Source: Pseudopedobacter sp044361595 (GTDB lineage Bacteria > Bacteroidota > Bacteroidia > Sphingobacteriales > Sphingobacteriaceae). Taken from it: 64,000 nt of DNA. Below the pieces are notes generated by a model. The model searched no databases, was not told where the DNA came from, and saw only the letters and a list, made by a program, of their open reading frames with translations. Every line of letters begins with the position of its first letter. Positions within the stretch are counted from its first letter, which is position 1. The translations under genes were made by a program, and so were the position numbers. The stretch covers positions 62,001 through 126,000 of the forward strand of contig JBIKIN010000009.1 of NCBI GenBank assembly GCA_044361595.1. Reading direction: 5' to 3'. Shown here piece by piece: positions 17,900-25,880 of this stretch.

Positions 17900-18841
17900 A
17901 TGAAAAAATCGAAAAAGGGTTTTATACCTGTTATGCTTACCCCATTTAAAAATGATGGAAGTATAGATTACAGGGGGCTTAAAAAGCTTACAGAGCTTTA
18001 TATTGAATCTGGAGCTTCAGGTCTTTTTGCAAACTGTCTTTCTAGTGAAATGTTTGAACTTTCAGAAGTAGAAAGAATTGAATTGATAAATCATGTCATT
18101 AAAACTGTAGATGGTGCTATCCCAGTAGTGGCTACTGGTACTTTTGGTGGCCCTTTAAAAAGCCAAGCAGATTTTGTGAAAAAGGTATATGATACTGGAG
18201 TGGATGCAGTGATAGGAATAACAGGATTATTAGCTGAAGAGCAGGATGGTGAAGAGATTTTTGAAGCAAATGTTGAAGAAATTTTACGTCTAACAACTGG
18301 TATTCCTTTTGGTTTTTACGAATGCCCTGTACCTTACAAAAGAGTCATATCACCTGAACAATTGGGGAGACTAGTAAACTCAGGTAGGGTGACATACCAT
18401 AAGGATACTTGCTTAGATATTGAACAAATTAAACAGAAAATAGCATCAACCCAAGGACATAACTTTGGTCTTTATGATGCGTATATGGGCCATGCAGTAA
18501 AATCATTAGAAGCAGGTGCTGCTGGTCTTTCTTGTATACAAGGTAATTTTTTTCCTGAATTGATTGTTTGGTTGTGTAATAATTACGATAACCCATTATT
18601 AACGAATGAAGTAAATGAAATTCAAAATTTCTTTATTGAAAATATGGACGTGATGCACAACGTTTATCCTGTAATTTCTAAATACGCATTGCAAAGTAGA
18701 GGTTTAGATATTTCGACGTTTGTGAGAAGAGGCGATATTGGAAAGTTTGATGCTAATATTAAAATGGAGATTGATAATCTTATAAATCGTTACGCAAGTT
18801 TAACCAATGAATTAGAGCTTAAAGAGATAAATTTTAGTTAA
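17900..18841 (+). CDS. DapA/NanA-family (DHDPS-like) class I aldolase
   Basis: This 313-residue cytosolic TIM-barrel protein shows the family landmarks: GFIPVMLTPF at the start, GFYECP with the catalytic Tyr140, and VTYHKDTC with Schiff-base Lys168. The usual GTTGE motif is altered to CLSSE (46-50). In lysine biosynthesis the family condenses pyruvate with aspartate semialdehyde, whereas many paralogues split or form 2-keto-3-deoxy sugar acids or sialic acids. Its position between a symporter and isomerase/kinase genes makes a catabolic aldolase more likely than dapA. The changed binding motif fits a substrate other than dihydrodipicolinate precursors. Confidence 0.85.
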   Translation: MKKSKKGFIPVMLTPFKNDGSIDYRGLKKLTELYIESGASGLFANCLSSEMFELSEVERIELINHVIKTVDGAIPVVATGTFGGPLKSQADFVKKVYDTGVDAVIGITGLLAEEQDGEEIFEANVEEILRLTTGIPFGFYECPVPYKRVISPEQLGRLVNSGRVTYHKDTCLDIEQIKQKIASTQGHNFGLYDAYMGHAVKSLEAGAAGLSCIQGNFFPELIVWLCNNYDNPLLTNEVNEIQNFFIENMDVMHNVYPVISKYALQSRGLDISTFVRRGDIGKFDANIKMEIDNLINRYASLTNELELKEINFS

Positions 18842-18856
18842 TACAAATGCTTAATT

Positions 18857-20251
18857 ATGCAGGTTAACTCATCTTTTTTTAATTCTATTGGAGCTTTACT
18901 AATCTCTACTCTAATATGCTGTACTACACAAAATAGAATGAAATTTTTCAAAGAAGAACAACTTACTTTTGATCGTTCTGGTCATTTTTTAAATCATCGC
19001 CAATCTATTTCACCAGATAATAATTGGGCGGTTTTTGACTCACGTAATAATGATGATGGTATTGGTGCTACAGAAAGAATTGCAATGGTTAATCTTAATA
19101 CCAGAGAAATTACAAAATTATATGAAACCAAAGACCAGACAGCATATGGTCCTGGAGTTGGAGCCGCCACCTTTTCTCCGATAGAAAAAAAAGTGATTTT
19201 CATTCATGGTATAAAAAACTCTAATAAAGACAATCCTTATTCATTTACCCGCAGAACAGGTGTTTCGGTAGGTTTGGATAATGTTCTTCAGCCCATATTT
19301 ATGGATGGAAGAGATATTACAGCTCCGTTTACAAAAGGAGCTTTAAGGGGTGGAACACACGCACACTCTTGGAGTGGAGATGGACAAATGATTAGTTTTA
19401 CCTATAATGACGCTGTTATAGAAAAGTTAAGTTTAACAAATTCCAATTTTCGAGATTTAAGAACAGTTGGTGTAATGTTTCCAAAGAAGGTCTTTGTTAA
19501 TGATTCTAATAATTTAGAAAACAATAATGGAGAAATGTTTTCAGTTCTTATTTCTGAAGTTACTAACGCTCCACAATTTGGCAGTAATGATATTGATAAA
19601 GCTTTTGATGAATGTTGGATTGGTGTTGATGGATATATAAAAGAAAATGGTGTTCGTCAAAAAAAAGCAATTGCATTCCAGGGGAATGTTAAAAATGATA
19701 TTGGTGAAACAATTACAGAAATTTTTATAGTTGACTTGCCAGATGATTTAACAATTGAAAAAAATGGATTCCCATTAGAAGGAACCACAACTAGTGGGCC
19801 ATCTATACCTATGGGTGTTTTACAAAGAAGAATAACTTTTAGCAAAACAGGCGTGGTTGGCAAAAGGCATTGGTTATCTAGTAATCCGGATGGTAGTATG
19901 ATTTCATTTCTATCAAAAGATAAAAATGAAATAATCAACATTTTCACAGTTTCGCCAACTGGTGGAGAGATTAAACAAATGACATTTCATTCTTTCGATG
20001 TAACAAGTGGAGCTAACTTCAGTCCTGACGGCAAATACATAGCTTATGCCGCTAATCAGGCCGTCTTTGTAACAGAAATTGAAACAAATAAGTCTTTTCA
20101 ATTATGTGATAAAGCAACCTTTAAAAATGATTTTATTGGGAACATAAATTGGTCAAAAAATGGGGATTTCCTCATTTACAATAAACCAGCTTATATAGCT
20201 AATCAATCATTTCTTCAAATATTTAAAACAAGTTTTGATTATAGAAAGTAA
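18857..20251 (+). CDS. YidR-like (DUF3748) beta-propeller lipoprotein
   Basis: This 464-residue protein has a short lipoprotein-like signal (LISTLICC near residue 22), then a TolB-like beta-propeller. It closely follows the DUF3748 pattern of E. coli YidR: EEQLTFDRSGHFLNHRQSIS at the N-terminus, ALRGGTHAHSWSGDGQMISF near 170, and repeated S-x-DG blades such as SPDGKYIAYAA. The biochemical role of DUF3748 is not established. The gene starts 15 bp after the aldolase and precedes the isomerase, so a periplasmic role linked to this sugar pathway (binding, sensing or lactone/ester handling) is an inference. Family call is confident, function is open. Confidence 0.8.
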   Translation: MQVNSSFFNSIGALLISTLICCTTQNRMKFFKEEQLTFDRSGHFLNHRQSISPDNNWAVFDSRNNDDGIGATERIAMVNLNTREITKLYETKDQTAYGPGVGAATFSPIEKKVIFIHGIKNSNKDNPYSFTRRTGVSVGLDNVLQPIFMDGRDITAPFTKGALRGGTHAHSWSGDGQMISFTYNDAVIEKLSLTNSNFRDLRTVGVMFPKKVFVNDSNNLENNNGEMFSVLISEVTNAPQFGSNDIDKAFDECWIGVDGYIKENGVRQKKAIAFQGNVKNDIGETITEIFIVDLPDDLTIEKNGFPLEGTTTSGPSIPMGVLQRRITFSKTGVVGKRHWLSSNPDGSMISFLSKDKNEIINIFTVSPTGGEIKQMTFHSFDVTSGANFSPDGKYIAYAANQAVFVTEIETNKSFQLCDKATFKNDFIGNINWSKNGDFLIYNKPAYIANQSFLQIFKTSFDYRK

Positions 20252-20361
20252 AGCTTCAAATTGAAATGAATAGGTATTAATAAGCTTATTTATCATTATC
20301 AATTACTAACTGTACGACTTAATTTAATAGGATTTTAAAATAACAACTTAAATAAAAAAAC

Positions 20362-21984
20362 ATGCTAGAGTACAAAGAAAAACAAGTTTACCTTGTAAGT
20401 AGCGGAGATTTACGTTTATCTGCTAACCAGAATTGTTGGGAAGCGCAGGAGGATATGGAAAGATTATTAAGCGCTGCTATATTGAAGCAAGGATGGGAAA
20501 TAACTAGAGCACACAAATATGATGAATCTAAAAAGCATGGTTTTTTGGATTCTCAACGCTTAGGTATGGAAGTATTTAAAACAATACCTGATAATGTACC
20601 TTTAATAGTTGCTGAAAGTGTGTGGCAATATTCACATCATGTATTGGCGGGCCTAATTACGCATAAAGGACCTATATTAACTGTTGCAAACTGGAGTGGG
20701 CAGTGGCCTGGTTTGGTTGGTATGCTCAACTTAAACGGTTCGTTAACGAAAGCTGGTGTAAATTATAGCAGCCTATGGAGTGAAGATTTTACCGATAGCT
20801 TTTTTAATGAAAAACTTTCCGAGTGGTTAAACACAGGTAACATTAAGGCTAACCATAGTCATGTGAAGCCAATTCAAAATGTCAAACTTCCACTACTAGA
20901 CCAAGAGAAAGGTATAGAGTTTGGGAAAAGATTTAAACTAAATAAATCTATCATGGGGGTGTTTGATGAAGGCTGTATGGGTATGTTTAACGCCATTATT
21001 CCTGATAATTTATTGCATAAAACAGGGGTATTCAAAGAGCGTTTAAGTCAAGCTACATTATATGCTGAGATGTTGACTGTAACAAATCAAGAAGCAGAAG
21101 ATGTATTAAATTGGTTGTTAAATGAAGGAATGTCTTTCATTTGGGGTGAAGACGGGCGTTCAGAACTAACAAAAGAGCAAACGCTAGAACAATGTAAAAT
21201 GTACATTGCTGCTCTTAGAATTGCAAATGAGTTTGGTTGTGATACCATCGGAATCCAGTACCAGCAGGGTTTAAAAGACTTAACTGTTGCAAGTGATTTG
21301 GCCGAAGGATTATTAAATAATAAAAAAAGACCACCGGTTTATTCTAAAAATGGAGTTGAATTATATGCCAATAACGCTTTACCACACTTTAATGAAGTAG
21401 ACGAGTGTGCAGGATTAGACGCATTAATTACTTACAAATTATGGAATGAGCTGGGGATGTCTGGCGAAACAACCTTACACGATATTAGGTGGGGAGAACA
21501 ATATAAAGATGAAAATATTGACGATTTTGTTTGGGTATTTTTGATTTCTGGAGCCGCACCTCCATCTCATTTTATTAATGGTTACAAAGGTGCTTCAAGT
21601 GAAAGACAGCCAGCTATGTATTTTAATTTAGGAGGAGGTAGTTTAAAAGGAATTAGTAAACCAGGATACATAGTTTGGAGCAGGATTTATGTTATGGATG
21701 ATGCGTTACATTGTGATTTAGGTGTTGGTCAAGTAGTTTCTTTACCTCTTCATGAAACCGAAAGGCGTTGGAATGAAACTACTTATCAATGGCCAATTAT
21801 GCATGCCACACTTGACGGAATTAGTCGAGATCAAATGATGGCAAGGCATAAAGCAAATCATATTCAGGTAGTTTATACAGATAATTTAGAAATGGCAAAC
21901 AAATCATGCAGGATTAAAGCCGCTGCTCTTTCTGAAATTGGTATAAATGTGAATTTTTGTGGAACTGTTGAAGGACTAGCTTAA
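20362..21984 (+). CDS. L-fucose/L-arabinose isomerase-family protein
   Basis: This 540-residue cytosolic protein has no signal peptide. It resembles the FucI/AraA superfamily: an N-terminal Rossmann-like part with VYLVSSGDLR and IVAESVWQYSHHVLAG, a central part with GVFDEGCMGMFNAII, and a C-terminal catalytic part with NEVDECAGLDALIT (about 350) and GAAPPSHFINGYKG, likely supplying metal-ligand acids. The family interconverts aldoses and ketoses. The following kinase gene starts 6 bp later, which is a classic isomerase-kinase pair. The true sugar may be L-fucose, L-arabinose, L-galactose or another deoxy or rare sugar. No fuculose- or ribulose-phosphate aldolase or epimerase is seen in the window. 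Confidence 0.75.
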   Translation: MLEYKEKQVYLVSSGDLRLSANQNCWEAQEDMERLLSAAILKQGWEITRAHKYDESKKHGFLDSQRLGMEVFKTIPDNVPLIVAESVWQYSHHVLAGLITHKGPILTVANWSGQWPGLVGMLNLNGSLTKAGVNYSSLWSEDFTDSFFNEKLSEWLNTGNIKANHSHVKPIQNVKLPLLDQEKGIEFGKRFKLNKSIMGVFDEGCMGMFNAIIPDNLLHKTGVFKERLSQATLYAEMLTVTNQEAEDVLNWLLNEGMSFIWGEDGRSELTKEQTLEQCKMYIAALRIANEFGCDTIGIQYQQGLKDLTVASDLAEGLLNNKKRPPVYSKNGVELYANNALPHFNEVDECAGLDALITYKLWNELGMSGETTLHDIRWGEQYKDENIDDFVWVFLISGAAPPSHFINGYKGASSERQPAMYFNLGGGSLKGISKPGYIVWSRIYVMDDALHCDLGVGQVVSLPLHETERRWNETTYQWPIMHATLDGISRDQMMARHKANHIQVVYTDNLEMANKSCRIKAAALSEIGINVNFCGTVEGLA

Positions 21985-21990
21985 GATGTT

Positions 21991-23634
21991 ATGAACAATT
22001 ACCAGTATGTTTTAGGTTTAGATTTTGGTACTGACTCAGTAAGAGCATTATTAGTTAACTCTAGCAACGGAGAGGAATTAGCCTCATCAACACATTATTA
22101 TTCAAGATGGAAACAAGGTAAATATTGTGATCCGCAGAATTCTCAATTCCGACAGCATCCTTTAGATTATATAGAAGGAATGGAAAGTACTATCAAAGAA
22201 ATAGTAGAAAAAGTTCCAAACGAAATTGTTTCAAAAATTAAAGGAATTTCCATAGCTACAACAGGCTCAACCCCTGTTGCGGTAGACACAACAGGAACAC
22301 CATTAGCTTTATTACCTGAGTTTTCAGATAACCCCAATGCGATGTTCATCCTGTGGAAAGACCATTCTGCTAATGAAGTAGCAACCGAAATTAATGCCTT
22401 GCTAGAAAAATGGCATGTGAACTATTCAAAATATTCTGGTGGAATATATTCATCTGAATGGTTTTGGTCAAAAATTATTCATACCGTTAGGACAGATGAG
22501 CGGGTGGCTGAAATGGCTTTTTCTTGGGTCGAGCATTGTGATTGGATGCCAGCTTTACTTATTGGAAAAACAAACCCAATAGATATTAAAAGAAGCCGTT
22601 GCGGTGCGGGTCATAAAGCTATGTGGCATGAAGCTTTTGGAGGATTGCCTTCTGAAGATTTCATTGTAAAATTAGAACCTAAGCTAGTAGGCTTGTCCAC
22701 AAGATTATATGAAAAAACGTATACTTCTGATCAAGCGGCTGGGTTAATATCTCAAGAGTGGGCAGTTAAATTGAATTTGCCTAATGATATAGTTGTTTCG
22801 GTGGGTGGGCTAGATGCCCATTATGGAGCAGTCGGTGCTGGAATTAGACCTAACACTTTAGTGAAAGTTATGGGTACTTCCACTTGCGATATGATAGTGG
22901 TTGAAGATAAGGTAAACTCGAACAAAATTATAAAAGGTATTTGTGGACAAGTTGATGGCTCTATTCTACCGAATATGTTAGGTATGGAGGCAGGTCAATC
23001 TGCATTTGGTGATTTATATCAATGGTTTAAGAATTTTTTATTATCTCCTTTAGATAGTGTGGGTGAAGATTTTTTATCTAAATATGTTTATGAGTCAATT
23101 AGCGACAGAATTTTGCCGTATTTGAACGAAAGAGCTAGTCAATTAACTCTTTCTATTGATGATTTAGTAGCTTTAGATTGGATTAATGGAAGAAGGACTC
23201 CTGACGTTGACATGAGTCTCAAATGCGTGATTTCTAATATCACTTTAGGAACAAAACCCGAGCACATATTTAAAGCCCTTGTAGAAGCGACCGCATTTGG
23301 ATCCAAAGCGATAATAGATAGATTTAAAAGTGAAGGAATAGATGTAAACCAGATCTTAACTACTGGAGGAATTAGCAAAAAGTCAGATTTTGTTATGCAA
23401 ACTCTTACCAATGTTCTTAACATGGAAATAAAGGTAGTTAGTAGCGAGCAAGCCTGTGCTTTGGGTGCGGCAATGTTTGCTGCAACAGCTGCAGGAATTT
23501 ATAAAGATGTTACTGAGGCACAAAACAAGATGATTTCTGGATTTAGCAAAGTTTATTATCCGCAGAAAGAAAAAGTTGAAATTTACAAAACATTGTACAA
23601 CAAATATTTAAAATTATCCATTAACCAATTATGA
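21991..23634 (+). CDS. FGGY-family carbohydrate kinase, ribulokinase-like
   Basis: This 547-residue cytosolic kinase starts with the phosphate-1 motif LGLDFGTDSVRALLV and carries the ribulokinase (AraB)-like stretch SRWKQGKYCDPQNSQFRQHP near residue 45. The catalytic Asp lies in VGGLDAHYGAVG near 274, and the C-terminal ATP-binding part has TTGGISKKSDFVMQ near 455. Length matches AraB. It phosphorylates the ketose made by the upstream isomerase, most likely L-ribulose or an analogue. It is the last gene of region A, followed by a strong hairpin about 107 bp later. Confidence 0.88.
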   Translation: MNNYQYVLGLDFGTDSVRALLVNSSNGEELASSTHYYSRWKQGKYCDPQNSQFRQHPLDYIEGMESTIKEIVEKVPNEIVSKIKGISIATTGSTPVAVDTTGTPLALLPEFSDNPNAMFILWKDHSANEVATEINALLEKWHVNYSKYSGGIYSSEWFWSKIIHTVRTDERVAEMAFSWVEHCDWMPALLIGKTNPIDIKRSRCGAGHKAMWHEAFGGLPSEDFIVKLEPKLVGLSTRLYEKTYTSDQAAGLISQEWAVKLNLPNDIVVSVGGLDAHYGAVGAGIRPNTLVKVMGTSTCDMIVVEDKVNSNKIIKGICGQVDGSILPNMLGMEAGQSAFGDLYQWFKNFLLSPLDSVGEDFLSKYVYESISDRILPYLNERASQLTLSIDDLVALDWINGRRTPDVDMSLKCVISNITLGTKPEHIFKALVEATAFGSKAIIDRFKSEGIDVNQILTTGGISKKSDFVMQTLTNVLNMEIKVVSSEQACALGAAMFAATAAGIYKDVTEAQNKMISGFSKVYYPQKEKVEIYKTLYNKYLKLSINQL

Positions 23635-23740
23635 AATGGTTCAAGATAACAATTGGTCTATATGTCTCAAAAAAAGTTTAAATATTCCTTAAGTTTCAAA
23701 CTAAATTGTTAATCTAAAAAGTAGCTATTTAAAAAAAATC

Positions 23741-23769
23741 TTCTTTGGGTAGCTGTGCTACCCAAAGAA
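23741..23769. terminator. strong hairpin closing region A
   Basis: A perfect 13-bp stem is formed by 23741-23753 (core CTTTGGGTAGC) and 23757-23769 with a 3-base loop. An A8 run lies on its left, so the T-tract is on the - strand side; on the + strand the sequence after it is AT-rich but not T-rich. It probably acts as a terminator, possibly in both directions. The nearest + strand gene end is at 23634. Confidence 0.6.
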
Positions 23770-24047
23770 TTAATTGAAATTTGGATAATTTAAACTGATT
23801 GTAAGCTGAATTTCACAACCAATTGGTTTAATCAGTCTAAATTTTTGCTAATAAACATTCAATACTATTTCGAAACTCCTTGCTCTCACAAACTAATTAT
23901 ATATAAAGGAAATTAACCGTTTATTGATGTTATTATTTATTCTTTAGGCAAGTATAATCTTAAAAATGGCTTAAAGTCAAAAAGTAGTATATATGATTTG
24001 GTTTTCTGCGAATCCTAATTTTTATTACTTACACATTATTTGAAAAT

Positions 24048-24251
24048 ACCATAAAGCACCATGGTAATTTCCCTTCTTTAAGGGATGTAACAGAGTTTTA
24101 TAATTTAGGAAATCTAATAGCTACTCAAAAAAATGCTGTTATTCCTGATTCTATCATGAATAATGCAAAGAAATCCCCTTTGTTGCAAAAGCTTAATTTA
24201 ACATTAATAGAGCAACAAAATTTATAAGCCTTTTTGCGCTCTATTAGTACT
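24048..24251 (+). pseudogene. remnant of a cytochrome c peroxidase (MauG-type) C-terminus
   Basis: No full gene is present, but one frame from 24048 reads HHGNFPSLRDVTEFYNLGN, then about 25 residues later LNLTLIEQQNL, a TAA at 24225-24227, and in the same frame AFLRSIST. This order (H-x-G near a TL-x-x-V-x-FYN helix, then L-x-LT-x-x-E then AFLRS) is the C-terminal end of di-haem cytochrome c peroxidases. The TAA falls inside the last helix, and upstream the frame soon loses resemblance to the family. Both haem CxxCH motifs are absent. It is a leftover of a gene now mostly deleted, lying just past the end of region A. Confidence 0.55.
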
Positions 24252-24302
24252 AGGGTGAGTAAAATTAATCCACACCGGTTTTGCCAAAGTAAATTACAGG
24301 TA

Positions 24303-24956
24303 TTAAAAAAGCTCTAAATTTTTGTAGTTAGCTGTAAAATGGAGGATATTATTATAAGCAGTAAAATCTTCTTTGGGATGTAAAGTAGTAATACATACAC
24401 TTTGCATCCCTGCATTTTGGGCAGCTTCTATGCCTTTGGGGGCATCTTCAAAAACTAAACATTTGTGATAAGCAATACCTAATAAATCGGCACCTTTAGT
24501 AAATGTTTCTGGATTTGGTTTGCTGAATTTCACATCATCTGCACTGACCACAATAGGGAAGTATTTTCTAATGTTTAAATTATCTAACACAAAATCTATA
24601 TTAAACGGAATAGCTGCCGAACCTATAGCCATTTTAATTCCTTTTTGATGCACTTTCTCTAAAAAATCACCTAAACCATCAATCAATTTTAAATGTGGTT
24701 TAAACTCTTTTTGATACCTACGTTCTTTCTCCATAGATAATTCATCCATTTCTTTATCAGTGAAATATCCCTCACCAAAAACACGAACTAACAGTTCTTG
24801 GTTTTTACCATACATCTGCAATACCGTTTCATCATAAGTAATTTTAGCACCTAAATCGTGAGTTAAAATATGATGCCACGCTCTAGCATGAAACTGCATA
24901 TCATCTATAATCGTTCCGTTTAAATCGAAAAGGTAAGCTTCAAAATTTATATTCAT
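24303..24956 (-). CDS. HAD-superfamily phosphatase/phosphomutase (beta-phosphoglucomutase-like)
   Basis: This 217-residue cytosolic protein is a HAD subfamily I enzyme with an alpha-helical cap. Motif I reads FDLNGTIID with nucleophile Asp11; the usual second Asp is Asn13. Motif II is IGSAA near 112, motif III is the Lys in FSKPNPETF, and motif IV is EDAPKGIEAA. Beta-phosphoglucomutases need the second Asp as acid/base, so the Asn argues for a phosphatase or another variant activity. The family DLNGT form is common in Bacteroidota proteins, so this is not damage. It is transcribed away from the tRNA and does not share an operon with its neighbours. Confidence 0.82.
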   Translation of the reverse strand: MNINFEAYLFDLNGTIIDDMQFHARAWHHILTHDLGAKITYDETVLQMYGKNQELLVRVFGEGYFTDKEMDELSMEKERRYQKEFKPHLKLIDGLGDFLEKVHQKGIKMAIGSAAIPFNIDFVLDNLNIRKYFPIVVSADDVKFSKPNPETFTKGADLLGIAYHKCLVFEDAPKGIEAAQNAGMQSVCITTLHPKEDFTAYNNILHFTANYKNLELF

Positions 24957-25039
24957 GATGCTAAATTACATAACAGAATATTAAGGAAAGGTTATTTTAT
25001 AATTTTTGAGATATTAGAACAATATTGTTTATAAAATCC

Positions 25040-25047
25040 TATTTTTG
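25040..25047 (+). promoter_or_regulatory. -7 promoter element of tRNA-Ser
   Basis: TATTTTTG matches the Bacteroidota -7 consensus TAnnTTTG and ends 17 bp before the tRNA 5' end. No good TTTG is seen 19 bp upstream, so the -33 part is weak. Confidence 0.5.
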
Positions 25048-25064
25048 CAACCCATTCAAAATAC

Positions 25065-25151
25065 GGAGAGATGTCAGAGTGGTCGAATGAGCCAGCTTGG
25101 AAAGCTGGTGTACTGGCAACGGTACCGAGGGTTCGAATCCCTCTTTCTCCG
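25065..25151 (+). tRNA. tRNA-Ser (anticodon GGA)
   Basis: The 87-base sequence folds as a class II tRNA. The acceptor arm GGAGAGA (25065-25071) pairs with TTTCTCC (25144-25150), and G25151 is the discriminator base. The anticodon stem CCAGC/GCTGG encloses the loop TTGGAAA, giving anticodon GGA. A long variable arm (TACTGGCAACGGTA region) and the T-loop GGTTCGAATCC confirm serine. The 3' CCA is not encoded. Confidence 0.97.
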
Positions 25152-25165
25152 CAGAAGAATAGATT

Positions 25166-25199
25166 AAAGCCTTGTAAATAAATATTTTACAAGGCTTTT
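25166..25199 (+). terminator. terminator after tRNA-Ser
   Basis: AAAGCCTTGTAAA (25166-25178) pairs with TTTACAAGGCTTT (25186-25198), a perfect 13-bp stem with a 7-base loop, ending in a short T run. It lies 14 bp after the tRNA. Confidence 0.85.
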
Positions 25200-25401
25200 G
25201 TGTTTGAAAAGATTTAACCTAAAAAAGCAAAGAAAACAATTTAACAGCACCACATTTACAGTTTTATTTGCTTTAAAAGTAAAATACTAGGGGTATTGAA
25301 AGATTTAATTATTTAAAATTTAAAAAAGCTATTAATACCTATTGTTTTAAACACAAATTTTTCTGTATTTTTCATTATCCAATTAACTAAATAATAAAAA
25401 T

Positions 25402-25764
25402 ATGAAGAAGTACATTTTAACCATTGCATTATTTGTAGCTGTAGCTATGAGTTCATTTGCACAACAACAGGTTGCATCGGCAGAGGGAAGAGCCAAATGG
25501 CTAGTAGAGAATTCAACCAGAGGTGCTACACTTACTCCAGAACAAAAGACAAAAATTTATGCCATTAGTTTAGAAAGAGCAACCGCTGTTGATGCTTTAA
25601 AAGCCGAAGCAGGAGAGGGGAACAAACCGAATCAAGCAAAAATGAAAGCCATTGTTCAAAAATTTGATGCGGGTGTAAGTTCAATTTTAACTGACGACCA
25701 AAAGGCTGCAATTAAGGCTAAAGCCGATGAAGCAAAAGCTAAAAAAGCGGCTGGTAGTAAATAG
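25402..25764 (+). CDS. small secreted Spy/CpxP-like protein
   Basis: This 120-residue protein has a signal peptide (1-20, ending SSFA). The mature part is helical and Lys/Ala-rich, with two LTxxQ motifs: LTPEQK near 52 and LTDDQK near 98. LTxxQ motifs mark the Spy/CpxP group of periplasmic helical proteins that buffer misfolded proteins or sense envelope stress. The C-terminus is a KADEAKAKKAA low-complexity helix. The gene is monocistronic, with a terminator after it. A near-match promoter (TTG at 25342-25344, 21 bp, TATTTTTC at 25366-25373) lies upstream. Exact role is unknown. Confidence 0.75.
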   Translation: MKKYILTIALFVAVAMSSFAQQQVASAEGRAKWLVENSTRGATLTPEQKTKIYAISLERATAVDALKAEAGEGNKPNQAKMKAIVQKFDAGVSSILTDDQKAAIKAKADEAKAKKAAGSK

Positions 25765-25828
25765 ATTTTGTATGGATGTTTCAATATCAAAATCCAATTA
25801 CAATCAAAATCCTTGGTTATTAAAACCA

Positions 25829-25862
25829 AAAAAGCCTCGAGAAATTAATCTCGAGGCTTTTT
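25829..25862. terminator. bidirectional terminator between converging genes
   Basis: AAAGCCTCGAGA (25831-25842) pairs with TCTCGAGGCTTT (25849-25860), with A-rich sequence on the left and T-rich on the right. It serves both the Spy-like gene and the OmpA-family gene, which converge here. Confidence 0.88.
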
Positions 25863-25880
25863 GCTTTTCATGTTTTTTTA

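Noticed and set aside
20279..20290. AATAAGCTTATT palindrome before the isomerase gene as an operator.
   Set aside because: A 12-bp AT-rich palindrome is expected by chance in such DNA, and no second copy was seen at related genes.
5179..23634. Sialic acid utilisation locus (sialidase-like protein, NanA-type aldolase, symporter).
   Set aside because: No epimerase, N-acylmannosamine kinase or GlcNAc-6-P genes are present; the neighbouring kinase is ribulokinase-like and the isomerase is fucose/arabinose-like. BNR propellers and DapA-family aldolases are broad families.
25065..25151. tRNA-Ser as an integration site for region A.
   Set aside because: No integrase gene and no second copy of the tRNA 3' end (GGTTCGAATCCCTC) was noticed elsewhere in the window. 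The tRNA orientation would place an island on its right, not on the left where region A lies.
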